A program made the translations under genes and the position numbers. A stretch of DNA of 64,000 nucleotides from Longimicrobiales bacterium (GTDB taxonomy: Bacteria > Gemmatimonadota > Gemmatimonadetes > Longimicrobiales > Gaopeijiaceae), in NCBI GenBank assembly GCA_028284495.1, contig JANQRP010000007.1, positions 62,001-126,000 on the forward strand, in the 5' to 3' direction. Below, piece by piece: positions 45,506 through 54,316 of this stretch. Numbering within the stretch: the stretch's first letter is position 1; each line of letters opens with the position of its first letter. The notes beneath the pieces are model-generated. The model did no database searches, had not been told where the DNA came from, and saw only the letters and a list, made by a program, of their open reading frames with translations.

Positions 45506-45533
45506 CCGGCCGCCCGCCCACGCGGCCCCGGTC
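45504..45533. terminator. Hairpin between convergent S9 peptidase and beta-barrel gene
   Basis: GACCGGCCGC (from 45504) can pair with GCGGCCCCGGTC (to 45533), giving a ten-base GC stem with a two-base bulge and an eight-base loop. It begins inside the TGA of the peptidase gene and lies in the 39-base gap between convergent genes. There is no U-tract. Confidence 0.45.
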
Positions 45534-45544
45534 CGAAGTCGCAG

Positions 45545-46300
45545 CTACCGCGCGACGCTCAACGGGACCGTGAACTCGAACCCGACCCGCGTGTCACCCG
45601 CGGAGAGGGAGCCGCCCTGCAGCGTGGTCGTATTCGCGTTCGAGGCGTGAAGCGAGAGGGAGTGCGGAGAGGAGGGAATCCTCAACTGGAGCCCGACGCT
45701 CCACGCGGCGTCGGCGTCGGCGACGTCCACGGGCGAAATCACGTCCGCTGCCAGCGCCACGTTCCGGACGAGGTCGATCACGATGCCCGTGCCGACCGCC
45801 GCGGCCGCCTCGCCTCCGGCAAACGCCGAGAATGCGCGTCCGACCGCGAGCAGCCTCACGGCTCGCACCTCGTGTGTCAGCGACAGCTCGGCGTCCCAGC
45901 TCTCCGCGGCCCCGTTCCTGGCCGCCTGGATTCCCACGCCCACCGGGGCGCCGCGGTCGGTGTCGAGCGGCACCCATCGACCGAAGATCTCGAGCTCGTT
46001 CGGCTCTGCCGGCACGAGGAGCGAACTCGACGCGTACCGAACACCGGCCGAGAGTCCGGCAGGGAGGCCCATGGCGACGAGAAACGTCGGGCTGCTCAGC
46101 AGCTTCCGTGCGGGCGGATCGGTGCGCTCGAACCGGTGGATTAAGTGGAAGTACAGGCGCCCGCCGACGGGCGTCCACGCATCCTCGAGGTTGGGCGACC
46201 GGTCGAGCACCGACTGCGCGGCCAGCTCCGGCGGGGTGTACGCGCCGGCGCCGACCGCCATCCCGACCAGGGCGGCCACGACGAGGCCCGACAGCCTCAC
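45545..46300 (-). CDS. DUF5777-like outer-membrane beta-barrel protein
   Basis: A 251-residue protein. The GTG at 46300 overlaps the cupredoxin stop in GTGA, fixing the start. A signal peptide (LVVAALVGMAVGAGAYTPPELAAQ) is followed by alternating beta-strand segments (LYFHLIHRFERT, SAGVRYASSSL, VGVGIQAARNG, VGLQLRIPS) ending with the aromatic-terminated VGFEFTVPLSV, typical of outer-membrane barrels of the DUF5777 type. The function of that family is not established; members often sit beside redox or copper proteins. Here translation is coupled to a cupredoxin. Confidence 0.72.
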   Translation of the reverse strand: MRLSGLVVAALVGMAVGAGAYTPPELAAQSVLDRSPNLEDAWTPVGGRLYFHLIHRFERTDPPARKLLSSPTFLVAMGLPAGLSAGVRYASSSLLVPAEPNELEIFGRWVPLDTDRGAPVGVGIQAARNGAAESWDAELSLTHEVRAVRLLAVGRAFSAFAGGEAAAAVGTGIVIDLVRNVALAADVISPVDVADADAAWSVGLQLRIPSSPHSLSLHASNANTTTLQGGSLSAGDTRVGFEFTVPLSVAR

Positions 46301-46941
46301 TGGACGACCACCCGCCCCGTCATCCCGGCGGAGACGTGCGGCACGCAGAAGTAGTCGAAGGTCCCTGCGGTCCCGAAGGTGTGCGTGAAGGTCGCTCCGG
46401 CCGAGGGAAGGGTCCCCTCGGCCCACTCGCCATGGCCCTCCGGCGTCACGGTGTGGAGCATCGAGCTCACGCTTCGCCAGCGGACCGTCGAGCCCACCGG
46501 AACGGTGATGTCGGCATCGGTGAACACCAGGCCGTTCGTGGCCAGCACCTCGACCACGTCCCCACCCCCGGCCGCCACCAGCGCGATCCCGACGTTCGCC
46601 GTCGCTCCGTCGGTCACCACGACGGTCCTGCGGGTGGTCCCCCCGGTCGCGACGACCAGACCCGGAGGGAGGTCGATCTCGACGTCGTGGGGCCCTGGAT
46701 CGAGGTCGCCGAACGTCGTGACGCCGTCCTCGGAGGTGGTGGCAGAGGCCGCCGACGTCGTCGCGGTTCCCTCGAACAGCCGCACGGTCACGCCGAACCA
46801 GGGAGATCCGCCGGCCGTGACGGAGACTCGGACGTCGCCGCCGGTGTCGCTTCCGGTGGGGCCGTCACCTCCTCCGCAGCCGGCCAGGACGAGAAGCAGC
46901 GAGACTGCGAGTACCACGGGCGAACGTGAGATCGGCCACAT
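46297..46941 (-). CDS. Cupredoxin (plastocyanin-like) lipoprotein
   Basis: A 214-residue protein from the ATG at 46941 with AGGAGG four bases upstream. The lipoprotein signal ends in V-L-A-G-C. Residues about 35-120 resemble a carboxypeptidase-regulatory or Big-type beta domain, and residues about 128-214 are a cupredoxin fold with type 1 copper ligands His163 (SMLHTVTP), Cys199, His202 (YFCVPH) and Met207 (SAGM). It should carry single electrons in the periplasm. The coupled barrel protein downstream suggests a surface-anchored redox or copper-handling unit. Upstream are short palindromes at 47026-47075. Confidence 0.88.
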   Translation of the reverse strand: MWPISRSPVVLAVSLLLVLAGCGGGDGPTGSDTGGDVRVSVTAGGSPWFGVTVRLFEGTATTSAASATTSEDGVTTFGDLDPGPHDVEIDLPPGLVVATGGTTRRTVVVTDGATANVGIALVAAGGGDVVEVLATNGLVFTDADITVPVGSTVRWRSVSSMLHTVTPEGHGEWAEGTLPSAGATFTHTFGTAGTFDYFCVPHVSAGMTGRVVVQ

Positions 46942-47025
46942 GCCGCCTCCTGTGCTTGAAGATTGAACCGTTGACCAGGCGTGGAAGCTAGGAGTGTCGA
47001 TTCATCAGCACAATGCGTACTATTA

Positions 47026-47075
47026 CTGTCGGTTCGACAGCCAAGAAGGAGCAGTGATCACTTTTCGTGAATCAC
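47026..47075. promoter_or_regulatory. Palindrome cluster between Lrp-type gene and cupredoxin
   Basis: Three inverted repeats are packed together: CTGTCG-GTT-CGACAG (47026-47040), GTGATCAC (47054-47061) and GTGA-A-TCAC (47067-47075), the last overlapping the stop of the Lrp-type gene. The region is AT-rich for this window. The first could be a terminator of the regulator gene and the others operator half-sites for the cupredoxin promoter. Which protein binds is unknown. Confidence 0.3.
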
Positions 47076-47536
47076 TCGACGTCCGCTGCCCCGACTCCGG
47101 CACGCTCGTTCTTCGCCGTGCTCAGCACGATCGTCGTCCGCGTCGACGCCACCGGGGGGAGCTGCTGGATCTTCTCGTCGAGGAGCGCGCCGAGCGCCTC
47201 GGTGTCCGCGACCCGGACCTTGAGCACGAAGCAGTCCTCTCCGACCGTACGGTGGACCTCGAGCACCTCGGGGATTCCCGCAAGCAGTTCGGCGGTGGCC
47301 TTCGCCCGCGCACCCTCACCCGTCCGCACGGTGATGAAGGCGAGTAACTCCTGCCCGACCGCCGCCGGGTCGACGTCGGCATGATAGCCGCGAAGCACAC
47401 CGCCGTCCTCCAGCTTCCGAATCCTCTGGAACACCGCCGAGGGCGTGAGGTCGACCTCGCGCGCAATCGCGGCGTTGGAGATCCTGGCGTCCCGCTGAAG
47501 CAGGCGAAGGATCGTCCGGTCGGTGTCGTCCAGCAT
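47072..47536 (-). CDS. Lrp/AsnC-family transcriptional regulator
   Basis: A 154-residue regulator. The N-terminal helix-turn-helix is typical (LDDTDRTILRLLQRDARISNAAIAREVDLTPSAVFQRIRKLEDGGVLRGYHADVD), followed by an RAM/ACT-like effector domain (LAFITVRTGEGARAKATAELLAGIPEVLEVHRTVGEDCFVLKVRV). Such proteins sense amino acids as octamers. Targets are not shown by sequence, but its neighbours include peptidases and a copper redox pair. The last 20 residues are less conserved. It lies 41 bases downstream of a secreted DinB gene on the same strand. Confidence 0.93.
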   Translation of the reverse strand: MLDDTDRTILRLLQRDARISNAAIAREVDLTPSAVFQRIRKLEDGGVLRGYHADVDPAAVGQELLAFITVRTGEGARAKATAELLAGIPEVLEVHRTVGEDCFVLKVRVADTEALGALLDEKIQQLPPVASTRTTIVLSTAKNERAGVGAADVE

Positions 47537-47577
47537 GGTGGCCCTCCCGGGGACCTACGTCCGGACCGCCCCGCGAC

Positions 47578-48072
47578 TCACCCCGTGGGGCGACTCGCGG
47601 GGGGTACGAGCCCGTTCATTCGGTAGATGGTGACGAGCTTACCGTAGTGTTCGGCCTGGTGAGATATCCATCCGATCAGGATCGGACTCGGCTGTGCCTC
47701 CACGAGGGAGACCGACCGGGCGAGCGCCGCCTCGAGCTCGCTGACGAGCGACGCGCGCGTGGCCGGCTTCGACTCGTCCTCCGCGACCCGCGCCATGTAG
47801 TCGAACGGGGCTCCGGTCAGCTGAGCGCTGGACATCTCGAGGCCGATGGTCACATGCCGGATCTCGTCGAGGAACGTGCGCGAATCGGGGTGCGGCTTCG
47901 ACGCGTAGAGCTCCTCCGGGAAGTCTCGCGCCATGTCCAGGATCTTCGCGTGTTCGGCACGCCACGTAGCCGCGATCGACGCCTCGAACGCAGGGGCTTC
48001 ATCCTGCGCCGCGACGTCCGCCGCGGACACCCCGAGCGCGCAGAGCGCGACCACGACCCATCCGCCCTTCAT
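47578..48072 (-). CDS. Secreted DinB-family protein
   Basis: A 164-residue protein; the ATG at 48072 has GGAGG five bases upstream. It has a signal peptide (GGWVVVALCALGVSAADVAAQ) and then a DinB/YfiT four-helix bundle with the metal-binding histidine in DEIRHVTIG and the paired histidines in SHQAEHYGKL. DinB proteins are metal-dependent thiol transferases or hydrolases, usually cytosolic; an exported form is less common but seen in this type of organism. It lies downstream of the M14 carboxypeptidase pair by 114 bases, possibly in one transcript. Confidence 0.8.
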   Translation of the reverse strand: MKGGWVVVALCALGVSAADVAAQDEAPAFEASIAATWRAEHAKILDMARDFPEELYASKPHPDSRTFLDEIRHVTIGLEMSSAQLTGAPFDYMARVAEDESKPATRASLVSELEAALARSVSLVEAQPSPILIGWISHQAEHYGKLVTIYRMNGLVPPASRPTG

Positions 48073-48186
48073 CCCGACCTCCTCGTCACCGATGTGCTCA
48101 CCTGCACTCGGTCGCAACATGCGGCGCGCACGGCCGAGCGGCCACCCGGGACCGCGCCAGCTCCCGTCGGCGGACGGAGATCGACG

Positions 48187-50028
48187 TCAGTTCAGATTCA
48201 CCGTCGTCGAGACCGTCCCGCCCTTCTGGGAGCTGTACTCGATCGTCACGCTGCCCGACCCCTGCACGAGGTACTCGATCCAGCGCGTGGTCCGCCCCGG
48301 AGCGCCACTGCGGACGAGAATCCGGTCGAGTTCGGCCTGATCGATCCGGTCGACCGTGCCATCGAAGTTGTGCTCGTCGACCCAGCCGGCCATGAGCACC
48401 TCCGCACCTTCGAGGGTGAGGATGTCCGGCCGGACCGTGTTGTACTGGCGTGCCCGCACGAGGATGGTCGGCATGAGGCGATCGTTCCGGATCGGCACGC
48501 GCACCCTGAAGGTGTTCCCGCTCACCCGCTCCACCTCCGCCTCGCCCATCTGCATGAGCGGCATCTCGTCGGCCTGGTAGAGCGTGAACGCCATGTTGCG
48601 GTGGAAGAGCTCCATGCTCATGAAGCGCGGATTGACGCGCCCCTGCAGCTTCCTGAACCCACCCATCTCGACCTCGCCGTAGACCGGGTGGTCGAAGGGG
48701 GCCCACTCGACGTAGTTCCGCCCGAAGGTCACGTAGTCGTCGAAGAAGTAGCTTCCGCGGCCGCCCCCGATGGGTGAGTCCTCGTCCTGCTGCTGCTCCC
48801 GAAGGAGCGGTGACTGATAGTACTGTCCACCGTTCCACAGCTCGTTGGAGAACCCGACGGCGCCGTGGCCGTCGTTGGCCCAGTCGAGCTGCCCGCCGTG
48901 CACGGCGTACAGCCCCTGCCACACGACGTAGTAGTTGTACCACGGCAGGATGCGCTCGCCGTTCTCGCCCAGCTCGTTGTAGACGCGAACGTCGGCCTGC
49001 GGGTAATCGCCGTACCACGCTGCGCCGGGGCCACGGAGAATCATGCCGCCCGTGTTGTGGAAGGACTGGGAGCCGGCGATGTTGGGCTTCGTCACCATGA
49101 AGTCCTCGATGGCCCGCGCCTCGGGCAGTTCGAAGGGATAGTTCATGGAGCCGCCCTGCACGTAGTTCGGCTGCCAGTCGGAGGCGTAGTTCCGGTTCGG
49201 GTCGTAGCCTCCCGGAGGATCCTCGTTCACTCGCCCGTCGCCGTCGTCGTCGAGCCCTTCACTGCCGAGCAGAATGTAGTCACCCCGCTCGTTGGGCCCG
49301 ACGGGGCGCAGGCCGTTGGCGTTGTCCGGATCGATGATGAAATCGCCCTGGCCCGGGACATACTTCCGGATCTGCTCGATCACGCCGTTCCCGTTGAGGT
49401 CGTTCGGGCCGTCCTCGTCGAAGAGCCCGTCCCCGTCGGAGTCGACGGGAACGTGGCCGGTGCGACCGCCGGAGCCGGTTTCGTCCATGAACCAGTCGCG
49501 GCCGTCGGGATTCACGCTCGGGATCAGGTAGAACACCCGCTCGTCGACCAGCCGCCTGATCTCGGGGATCCGGTCGTAGTTCTCCATGAGGTACCAGATC
49601 GTGTAGATCACGACCTCGCCCCCCTGGATCTCGTTGCCGTGGACGTTGGACTCGATGAACATCGCGGCCTTGTCGAGCTCGTCGCCCGTGGCCGGATTGT
49701 TGATGGTCATCATCTTCAGATCCCGCCCGCCCCAGCTCTGGCCGATGGTCTCGAGCGTCAGGAACTCCGGCCACTGCTCGGCCATGATCTCCATGCGCTC
49801 GTTGAGCTCGTCGGAGTCGAGCCAGCGGTCCCAGCTGAAGATCAGCTCGTGCTCGGGGTCCGACCCGGAGGTGACCTGGGCCACCGCCGGAGTGGCCGCC
49901 GCGGCCACCGACACGCCCACCGCGAGGGTCGCCGCGACGGCGAAACGGGCGGCGACGCGGTCCAGAACCCGGGCGTTGGCACGGGCCCCGGAACGGGCCA
50001 CGACACGGCGGGTCTGCTTCGTCCTCAT
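48187..50028 (-). CDS. M14-family zinc carboxypeptidase, secreted
   Basis: A 613-residue protein whose ATG (50028) overlaps the upstream stop in ATGA. It has a long signal peptide (RFAVAATLAVGVSVAAAATPAVAQ). The carboxypeptidase A-like domain keeps the zinc ligands His130 and Glu133 in NVHGNEIQGGE, the substrate NPDGRDW and NRNYASDW segments, the third ligand in SQSFHNTGGM and the likely catalytic glutamate in GFSNELW. Asp-rich calcium-like loops (DSDGDGLFDEDGPNDLNGNG, DDDGDGRVNEDPPGG) are inserted. The C-terminal beta domain ends in SVTIEYSSQKGGTVSTT. It should trim peptides or peptidoglycan stems outside the cytoplasm. It is the apparently active member of a tandem pair. Confidence 0.9.
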   Translation of the reverse strand: MRTKQTRRVVARSGARANARVLDRVAARFAVAATLAVGVSVAAAATPAVAQVTSGSDPEHELIFSWDRWLDSDELNERMEIMAEQWPEFLTLETIGQSWGGRDLKMMTINNPATGDELDKAAMFIESNVHGNEIQGGEVVIYTIWYLMENYDRIPEIRRLVDERVFYLIPSVNPDGRDWFMDETGSGGRTGHVPVDSDGDGLFDEDGPNDLNGNGVIEQIRKYVPGQGDFIIDPDNANGLRPVGPNERGDYILLGSEGLDDDGDGRVNEDPPGGYDPNRNYASDWQPNYVQGGSMNYPFELPEARAIEDFMVTKPNIAGSQSFHNTGGMILRGPGAAWYGDYPQADVRVYNELGENGERILPWYNYYVVWQGLYAVHGGQLDWANDGHGAVGFSNELWNGGQYYQSPLLREQQQDEDSPIGGGRGSYFFDDYVTFGRNYVEWAPFDHPVYGEVEMGGFRKLQGRVNPRFMSMELFHRNMAFTLYQADEMPLMQMGEAEVERVSGNTFRVRVPIRNDRLMPTILVRARQYNTVRPDILTLEGAEVLMAGWVDEHNFDGTVDRIDQAELDRILVRSGAPGRTTRWIEYLVQGSGSVTIEYSSQKGGTVSTTVNLN

Positions 50029-51854
50029 CGGTCGCCTCCCAGCGTCACCGTGATGGTGTCCCGCCCACCCTTCATGGCGCGACTCGTGATCTCGATCGTC
50101 TGGCCGGCACTCCCCTGAATGATCCACGAGTAGCCGGCCGTCGCTCCGGATCCCTCGATCCGGTTCGTGCGCGCCGTCTTGGCGTCCCCGGAGACGATGT
50201 CGTCCGCGTCGATCTGGATCTGGACGAGGGTGGGGTCGACGGCGCCGTTCCGCTGCCCGTGGGCGATCGTCGTCGGGAAGTACCCGGTGTTCTCGACCAC
50301 CGCGTCGACCTTCCACAGGCCCCCTCCGATCGCCTCGGCGGTCGCCTCGACGAACCGCACGTTCGGCAGCATGCCGCCGAGACGAGCGATGAACTCGCCG
50401 TGAGGTGCACCCAGTCCGGGGAGCGCGGCGGGTGGCGGGCCGACCGTGCGATTCGGGTAGAAGCCCCCGATCTCGACCGCCCCGAGGGTCGGGTGGTCGA
50501 AGGGCTGCCACTCGATCCACGTGTCGAGCCCCTCGGCCTCCATCGCGTTCAGGTATCGCTGCTCGAAGGTCTCACCCTCGGCCTCCGGGAGCCCCCACCC
50601 CTGCGTGGAGAAGGAGGGAATGCCGTACTGGAAGTAGCCGAACTGGAAGAGGGCGCCCTCGGCCTCCCGGTTGTATCCGGTGCGCTCGATCCCGGTGATC
50701 TCGCGATACGCCTCCGACACCGCCTCGAAGTACGGCCGATCCTGGCCGTTGAAGGTCATGACCGGGCGCTGACCCTGCTCGGGCGGATTGTTCGCACCAG
50801 GCTGAGCGCCCCGCTGCCGGAGGTTCCCGAAGTTCGTCTGGCCCGGGAAGACCCCTACGTCGAACACGCCGTCGTTCGAGGCCGCAGCCCAGTCGATCAG
50901 GTCGAACGTGCGCGGCGCGTCCAGGTTCCCCTGGCCGTTGGGCGGCACGACGAGGTTGTCGCTGTGCCCGAAGGTGAGCATCGCGGCGATGTTCACCCGC
51001 TCGACCAGGAAGTCCATGATCGCGCGGCTCTCCGGCTCGCTCACCATGTGACGTCCGGCGTCCGCCTCCCAGTAGGGGTAGGCGTGCTGGAAGTTTCGGT
51101 CGAGGTCGACGCCGCCGGGACCGTCCTCGGCGATGAACCCGTCCCCGTCGTCGTCGGTGCCCTCGATGTAGAGCCGGTGCGTCCCGCTCTCCCCGGCGGA
51201 CGGATCCGCCTCCTTCATGAAGCGCGGGTCGTCCGGATGGAGGATGAGGTCACCGGACCGGTCCGGGACGCGCATCACGGTGATCGCGCCGTCGCCGTTC
51301 AGGTCGTTCGGGCCGTCCTCGCCCATCCGGGCATCGTTGTCGTCGTCCTCGTCCCAGGCGTTTCCGCGGCGTCCCCATTCGACGTCGCCGAAGAACTCCT
51401 CGGCGCCGTCCGGGTTCAGGCGGGGAACGACGTACACGACGTTCCGGGAAAGCAGGCGGGTGACCTCCTCGTTCGATCCGTTCTGGTCGATGAGCCACTC
51501 GACCGCTCCGACCGAGATCGAGCTCCCGGAGACGAGGTCGCCGGACAGGGTGCCGACCATCAGGACGCCCGGCCTGTCCTCGGCCGGAAGATCCCCGTCG
51601 TCGGCCAGCGTGATCAGCCAGATGTCACGACCTTCCCTCGACTGCCCGATCGACGTGACGCTGGCGACGTCCGAGTCGCCGACGATCCCCTGGATCGCGT
51701 CGGTCATCTGGTCGTAGGTCTGGTAGCCCTGCTGGGCCTCGACCGTCGTCGCGGCGGTCGCGAACCCGATCATCACGGCAATACCTGCAGCGAGCGCCCG
51801 TACCATGGACCGCGGTCCAGCCCAGGAAATGCGCCCCCTCGTCCTCTTCCCCAC
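50025..51854 (-). CDS. M14-family carboxypeptidase homologue with lost zinc site (pseudoenzyme)
   Basis: A 609-residue protein. The GTG at 51854 is chosen for a strong AGGAGG seven bases upstream and a signal peptide (MVRALAAGIAVMIGFATAATTVEAQ) soon after. Its architecture matches the downstream M14 protein, including NPDGAEE, EDGPNDLNGDG, NFQHAYPYWE and a C-terminal beta domain ending in TITVTLGG. The zinc motif HxxE is replaced by Ser104-x-x-Leu107 (TLSGDLVSG), and the region where the catalytic glutamate should be reads SFSTQGWGLP. Zinc-dependent catalysis is therefore not expected. It may bind substrate or assist the coupled active paralogue; that role is inferred. Confidence 0.85.
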   Translation of the reverse strand: MGKRTRGRISWAGPRSMVRALAAGIAVMIGFATAATTVEAQQGYQTYDQMTDAIQGIVGDSDVASVTSIGQSREGRDIWLITLADDGDLPAEDRPGVLMVGTLSGDLVSGSSISVGAVEWLIDQNGSNEEVTRLLSRNVVYVVPRLNPDGAEEFFGDVEWGRRGNAWDEDDDNDARMGEDGPNDLNGDGAITVMRVPDRSGDLILHPDDPRFMKEADPSAGESGTHRLYIEGTDDDGDGFIAEDGPGGVDLDRNFQHAYPYWEADAGRHMVSEPESRAIMDFLVERVNIAAMLTFGHSDNLVVPPNGQGNLDAPRTFDLIDWAAASNDGVFDVGVFPGQTNFGNLRQRGAQPGANNPPEQGQRPVMTFNGQDRPYFEAVSEAYREITGIERTGYNREAEGALFQFGYFQYGIPSFSTQGWGLPEAEGETFEQRYLNAMEAEGLDTWIEWQPFDHPTLGAVEIGGFYPNRTVGPPPAALPGLGAPHGEFIARLGGMLPNVRFVEATAEAIGGGLWKVDAVVENTGYFPTTIAHGQRNGAVDPTLVQIQIDADDIVSGDAKTARTNRIEGSGATAGYSWIIQGSAGQTIEITSRAMKGGRDTITVTLGGDR

Positions 51855-51990
51855 GTTGCTTCCTCCTGATCTGACGGCGGGGCGAACCTCACCCCGGGTG
51901 TGCGCCATGATGGACCGGGCGCGCCGTACGGGCAACACGCGGTCTGCCGGCGCGGCGACGCCCCGATGCCGCGTCGACCCGGGCGTCCGG

Positions 51991-52506
51991 TCAGCCGATT
52001 CCGTAGCGCTCCCGGAACAGGCGCCGGTGATGAAGCTCGTGGCCCGCCACGATCCAGAAGAACGCGCGCACGGAGAACGTCACGCCGGAGGCGATCCCGG
52101 TTCGTTCGAAGCTGTCCGCCGGGAGATTCTCGAGGAGCCGGAGCGTGCTGTTCCGGACCGCCGCCCACTCGTCCAGATGGCGAGCGAGCGGGCGCTCGTG
52201 GTGCCCGCCGGCGACGACCCACGCGTCCTGATCCATCCCGGGCAGCTCCACGTCCGGGGCCCGGGCGATCCAGAGAGCCCGGCTCGTGAACATCCGTTCG
52301 GTCTCGACGACGTGCCCGAGCGACTCGCGGACGCTCCACTTCCCCTCGGCGTAGCGCGCGGTCTCCCGGTCGGCGGGGACCGCCCTCAGGAGCGAGACGC
52401 TCCGGGCGATCTGCTCGGCCAGGATCGCCCCGATCTCGCCATCGGGGACGAGATCGACGTACCCGGCGTAGTAGGGCGCGTATTCACTGCTGGCGGGACG
52501 GTGCAC
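51991..52506 (-). CDS. DinB-family protein, cytosolic
   Basis: A 171-residue protein from the GTG at 52506, chosen because the product begins HRPASSEYAPYYAGYVDLVP, the usual start of this DinB_2 group, with no canonical start further up in a sensible place. The helical bundle carries ESLGHVVETERMF and the C-terminal H-x-x-x-H in AGHELHHRRLF, giving the three metal-binding histidines. It lacks a signal peptide, unlike the DinB at 47578. Function in the family ranges from thiol transfer to unknown metal-dependent hydrolysis. It is divergent from the winged-helix membrane protein. Confidence 0.85.
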   Translation of the reverse strand: MHRPASSEYAPYYAGYVDLVPDGEIGAILAEQIARSVSLLRAVPADRETARYAEGKWSVRESLGHVVETERMFTSRALWIARAPDVELPGMDQDAWVVAGGHHERPLARHLDEWAAVRNSTLRLLENLPADSFERTGIASGVTFSVRAFFWIVAGHELHHRRLFRERYGIG

Positions 52507-52612
52507 GGGACTCCGGGTCGGGGTGATTCGGACGAGAGCGGATCGCTCGCTCGTAGTCGTGTAGAATAGAGCACCCTCGGCCGACTCGCCCCCCACCCCT
52601 CGCGCTCCACGC

Positions 52613-54316
52613 ATGACGTCCGACGCCCGCGGTACCCTCGCCACCCTCGAACAGACGCGTACCACGCGAACGGCGCTCCGGCGTCTCGACGGCGTCGCCA
52701 CCGTGGGGGACATCGCCACGGAGACGGGGCTGACGCAGGCCGAGTCGGAGGCCGCGCTGAGGGAGCTGCTCGAGCAGCACCGTGGGCACCTGGCGGTCGG
52801 CGAACGCGGTGATCTCGTCTACCGATTCGACCCGGGCTTCCTCGATCGGGACCACGCGCCCGCGATGGTACGGTTCCGGGAGGCTGCCTGGGACCTCTTC
52901 AAGGCCACCTACAAGGTGTCGATCGCGGTCGTGCTCGTCGTCTACTTCGTCGTGTTCATCGCACTCGCGATCGCCGCGCTGATCGCGATGAACAAGGACG
53001 GCGACGGCGACTTCGATCTGGGCGGCGGCGACGGTGGGCGCGGGGGTGGCCTCCCGATCGGCGACCTCCTGTTCTGGTACTGGATCTGGAACCCGAACTG
53101 GGGCTGGGGCCGACCCTACTACGGCGATCGGTACGGCCGGCGTCGATCCAGGAAAGATCGGCTGGCCCGCGCCCAGCGCCCGCCCTTCTACAAGAAGGTG
53201 TTCGCGTACGTGTTCGGGCCCGACCGTCCCGAGGACACGCCCGAGACGCGCGACCGGAGGCTGCTTCGGCTCGCGCGCTCCCGTGGCGGTGTGCTCACCG
53301 CGGCCGACGTGGTCCAGGCGACCGGAGCCGGTCTCGACGAGTCGGAGGAGGAGCTCGGCCGCCTGATGGCGGCGCACGACGGTGAAGCCGAACCGACCTC
53401 CGCGGGCGTCGTCTACACGTTCCCCGACCTCATGGTGTCGGCGGACGTCGAGCGCAGCGAGACCCGTCCGCCGCCCGCGTGGCGCCGGCTCGAGCCCGAC
53501 CTGCCGGTCACCGGCAACGGCGTCGGCTCCAACGTCACCGTGTCTCTGATCAACGGTTTCAATCTGGTCGCCGCGGTGTCGGCGCCCTGGACCATCCTTC
53601 CCGCGCTCGGGCTGAGTGGTCCGCTCGCGCTCGTCGGCCTCTCCATCTTCCCCGCCCTGTTCAGTACGAGCTTCTTCGCGATCCCCCTTCTTCGCCGATT
53701 CTCCGTCGCGCGCGAGAACCGGAAGCGTCGGAAGCGGAACGTCCGCCGTGCGCTGCTCGGCCTGCTGACCCGGGCGTCGCTGGAGAGCGGCGACGCCGGG
53801 TGGGTGTCGGAGGCCGAGGCGATCGAGGCGGTGCGTGAGGCGCTCGGGCCGAAGGGGAAGGCCGAGAAGCGCACCCGGGCCGCGCTCGACCGCTTCGTGG
53901 CGGAGTTCGACGGCGAGGTGGAGGTGGGCGACGACGGCGTGATGCGCTTCCGCTTCCCGGGCTTCCGACGGGCCGTCGAGGCGGCGGGCGAACTGCGCCG
54001 CCGGCTCCGGCTCTCGCGTGGCGTGGGGTCGATCGTGTACGACAGCGGCGACGACGCGCGCACCGAGTCCGAGCGCGAACTCGCCAACTTCGACGCCCTG
54101 CTGGCGGGAGGAACGGCCGGAGGTCGTCCCGAGGGTGCGGGGGAGTCCGAGGGGCTCGAGGACGGGATCGGCAGCGGTCTGTACCTGGACGACCCGACCC
54201 GGTTCGGGTTCAGGGACGAGCTCGAACTCGCCGCCCTCGAGCAGGAAATGCGCTCCCGCGGCCGGAAGGCCACCGCGGGCGCCTCCCGCCGGGACCGGGG
54301 AGGGCGAGAGCGATGA
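52613..54316 (+). CDS. Membrane protein with winged-helix-like repeats
   Basis: A 567-residue protein. Residues 8-70 form a winged-helix-like domain (VATVGDIATETGLTQAESEAALRELL), followed by a TM helix at about 98-125 and a Gly-rich then aromatic segment (LFWYWIWNPNWGWGRPYYGD). A second winged-helix-like domain follows (LLRLARSRGGVLTAADVVQATG), then two TM segments (VSAPWTILPALGLSG..., LVGLSIFPALFSTSFFAIPLL) and a third domain (EAEAIEAVREAL...VMRFRFPGF). The layout recalls cyanobacterial/plastid membrane proteins of the At5g03900 type, but no function is established. Its stop overlaps the next start in ATGA (54313-54316), so the small 4-TM protein is its coupled partner. TAGAAT at 52562 is a possible -10. 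Confidence 0.75.
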   Translation: MTSDARGTLATLEQTRTTRTALRRLDGVATVGDIATETGLTQAESEAALRELLEQHRGHLAVGERGDLVYRFDPGFLDRDHAPAMVRFREAAWDLFKATYKVSIAVVLVVYFVVFIALAIAALIAMNKDGDGDFDLGGGDGGRGGGLPIGDLLFWYWIWNPNWGWGRPYYGDRYGRRRSRKDRLARAQRPPFYKKVFAYVFGPDRPEDTPETRDRRLLRLARSRGGVLTAADVVQATGAGLDESEEELGRLMAAHDGEAEPTSAGVVYTFPDLMVSADVERSETRPPPAWRRLEPDLPVTGNGVGSNVTVSLINGFNLVAAVSAPWTILPALGLSGPLALVGLSIFPALFSTSFFAIPLLRRFSVARENRKRRKRNVRRALLGLLTRASLESGDAGWVSEAEAIEAVREALGPKGKAEKRTRAALDRFVAEFDGEVEVGDDGVMRFRFPGFRRAVEAAGELRRRLRLSRGVGSIVYDSGDDARTESERELANFDALLAGGTAGGRPEGAGESEGLEDGIGSGLYLDDPTRFGFRDELELAALEQEMRSRGRKATAGASRRDRGGRER

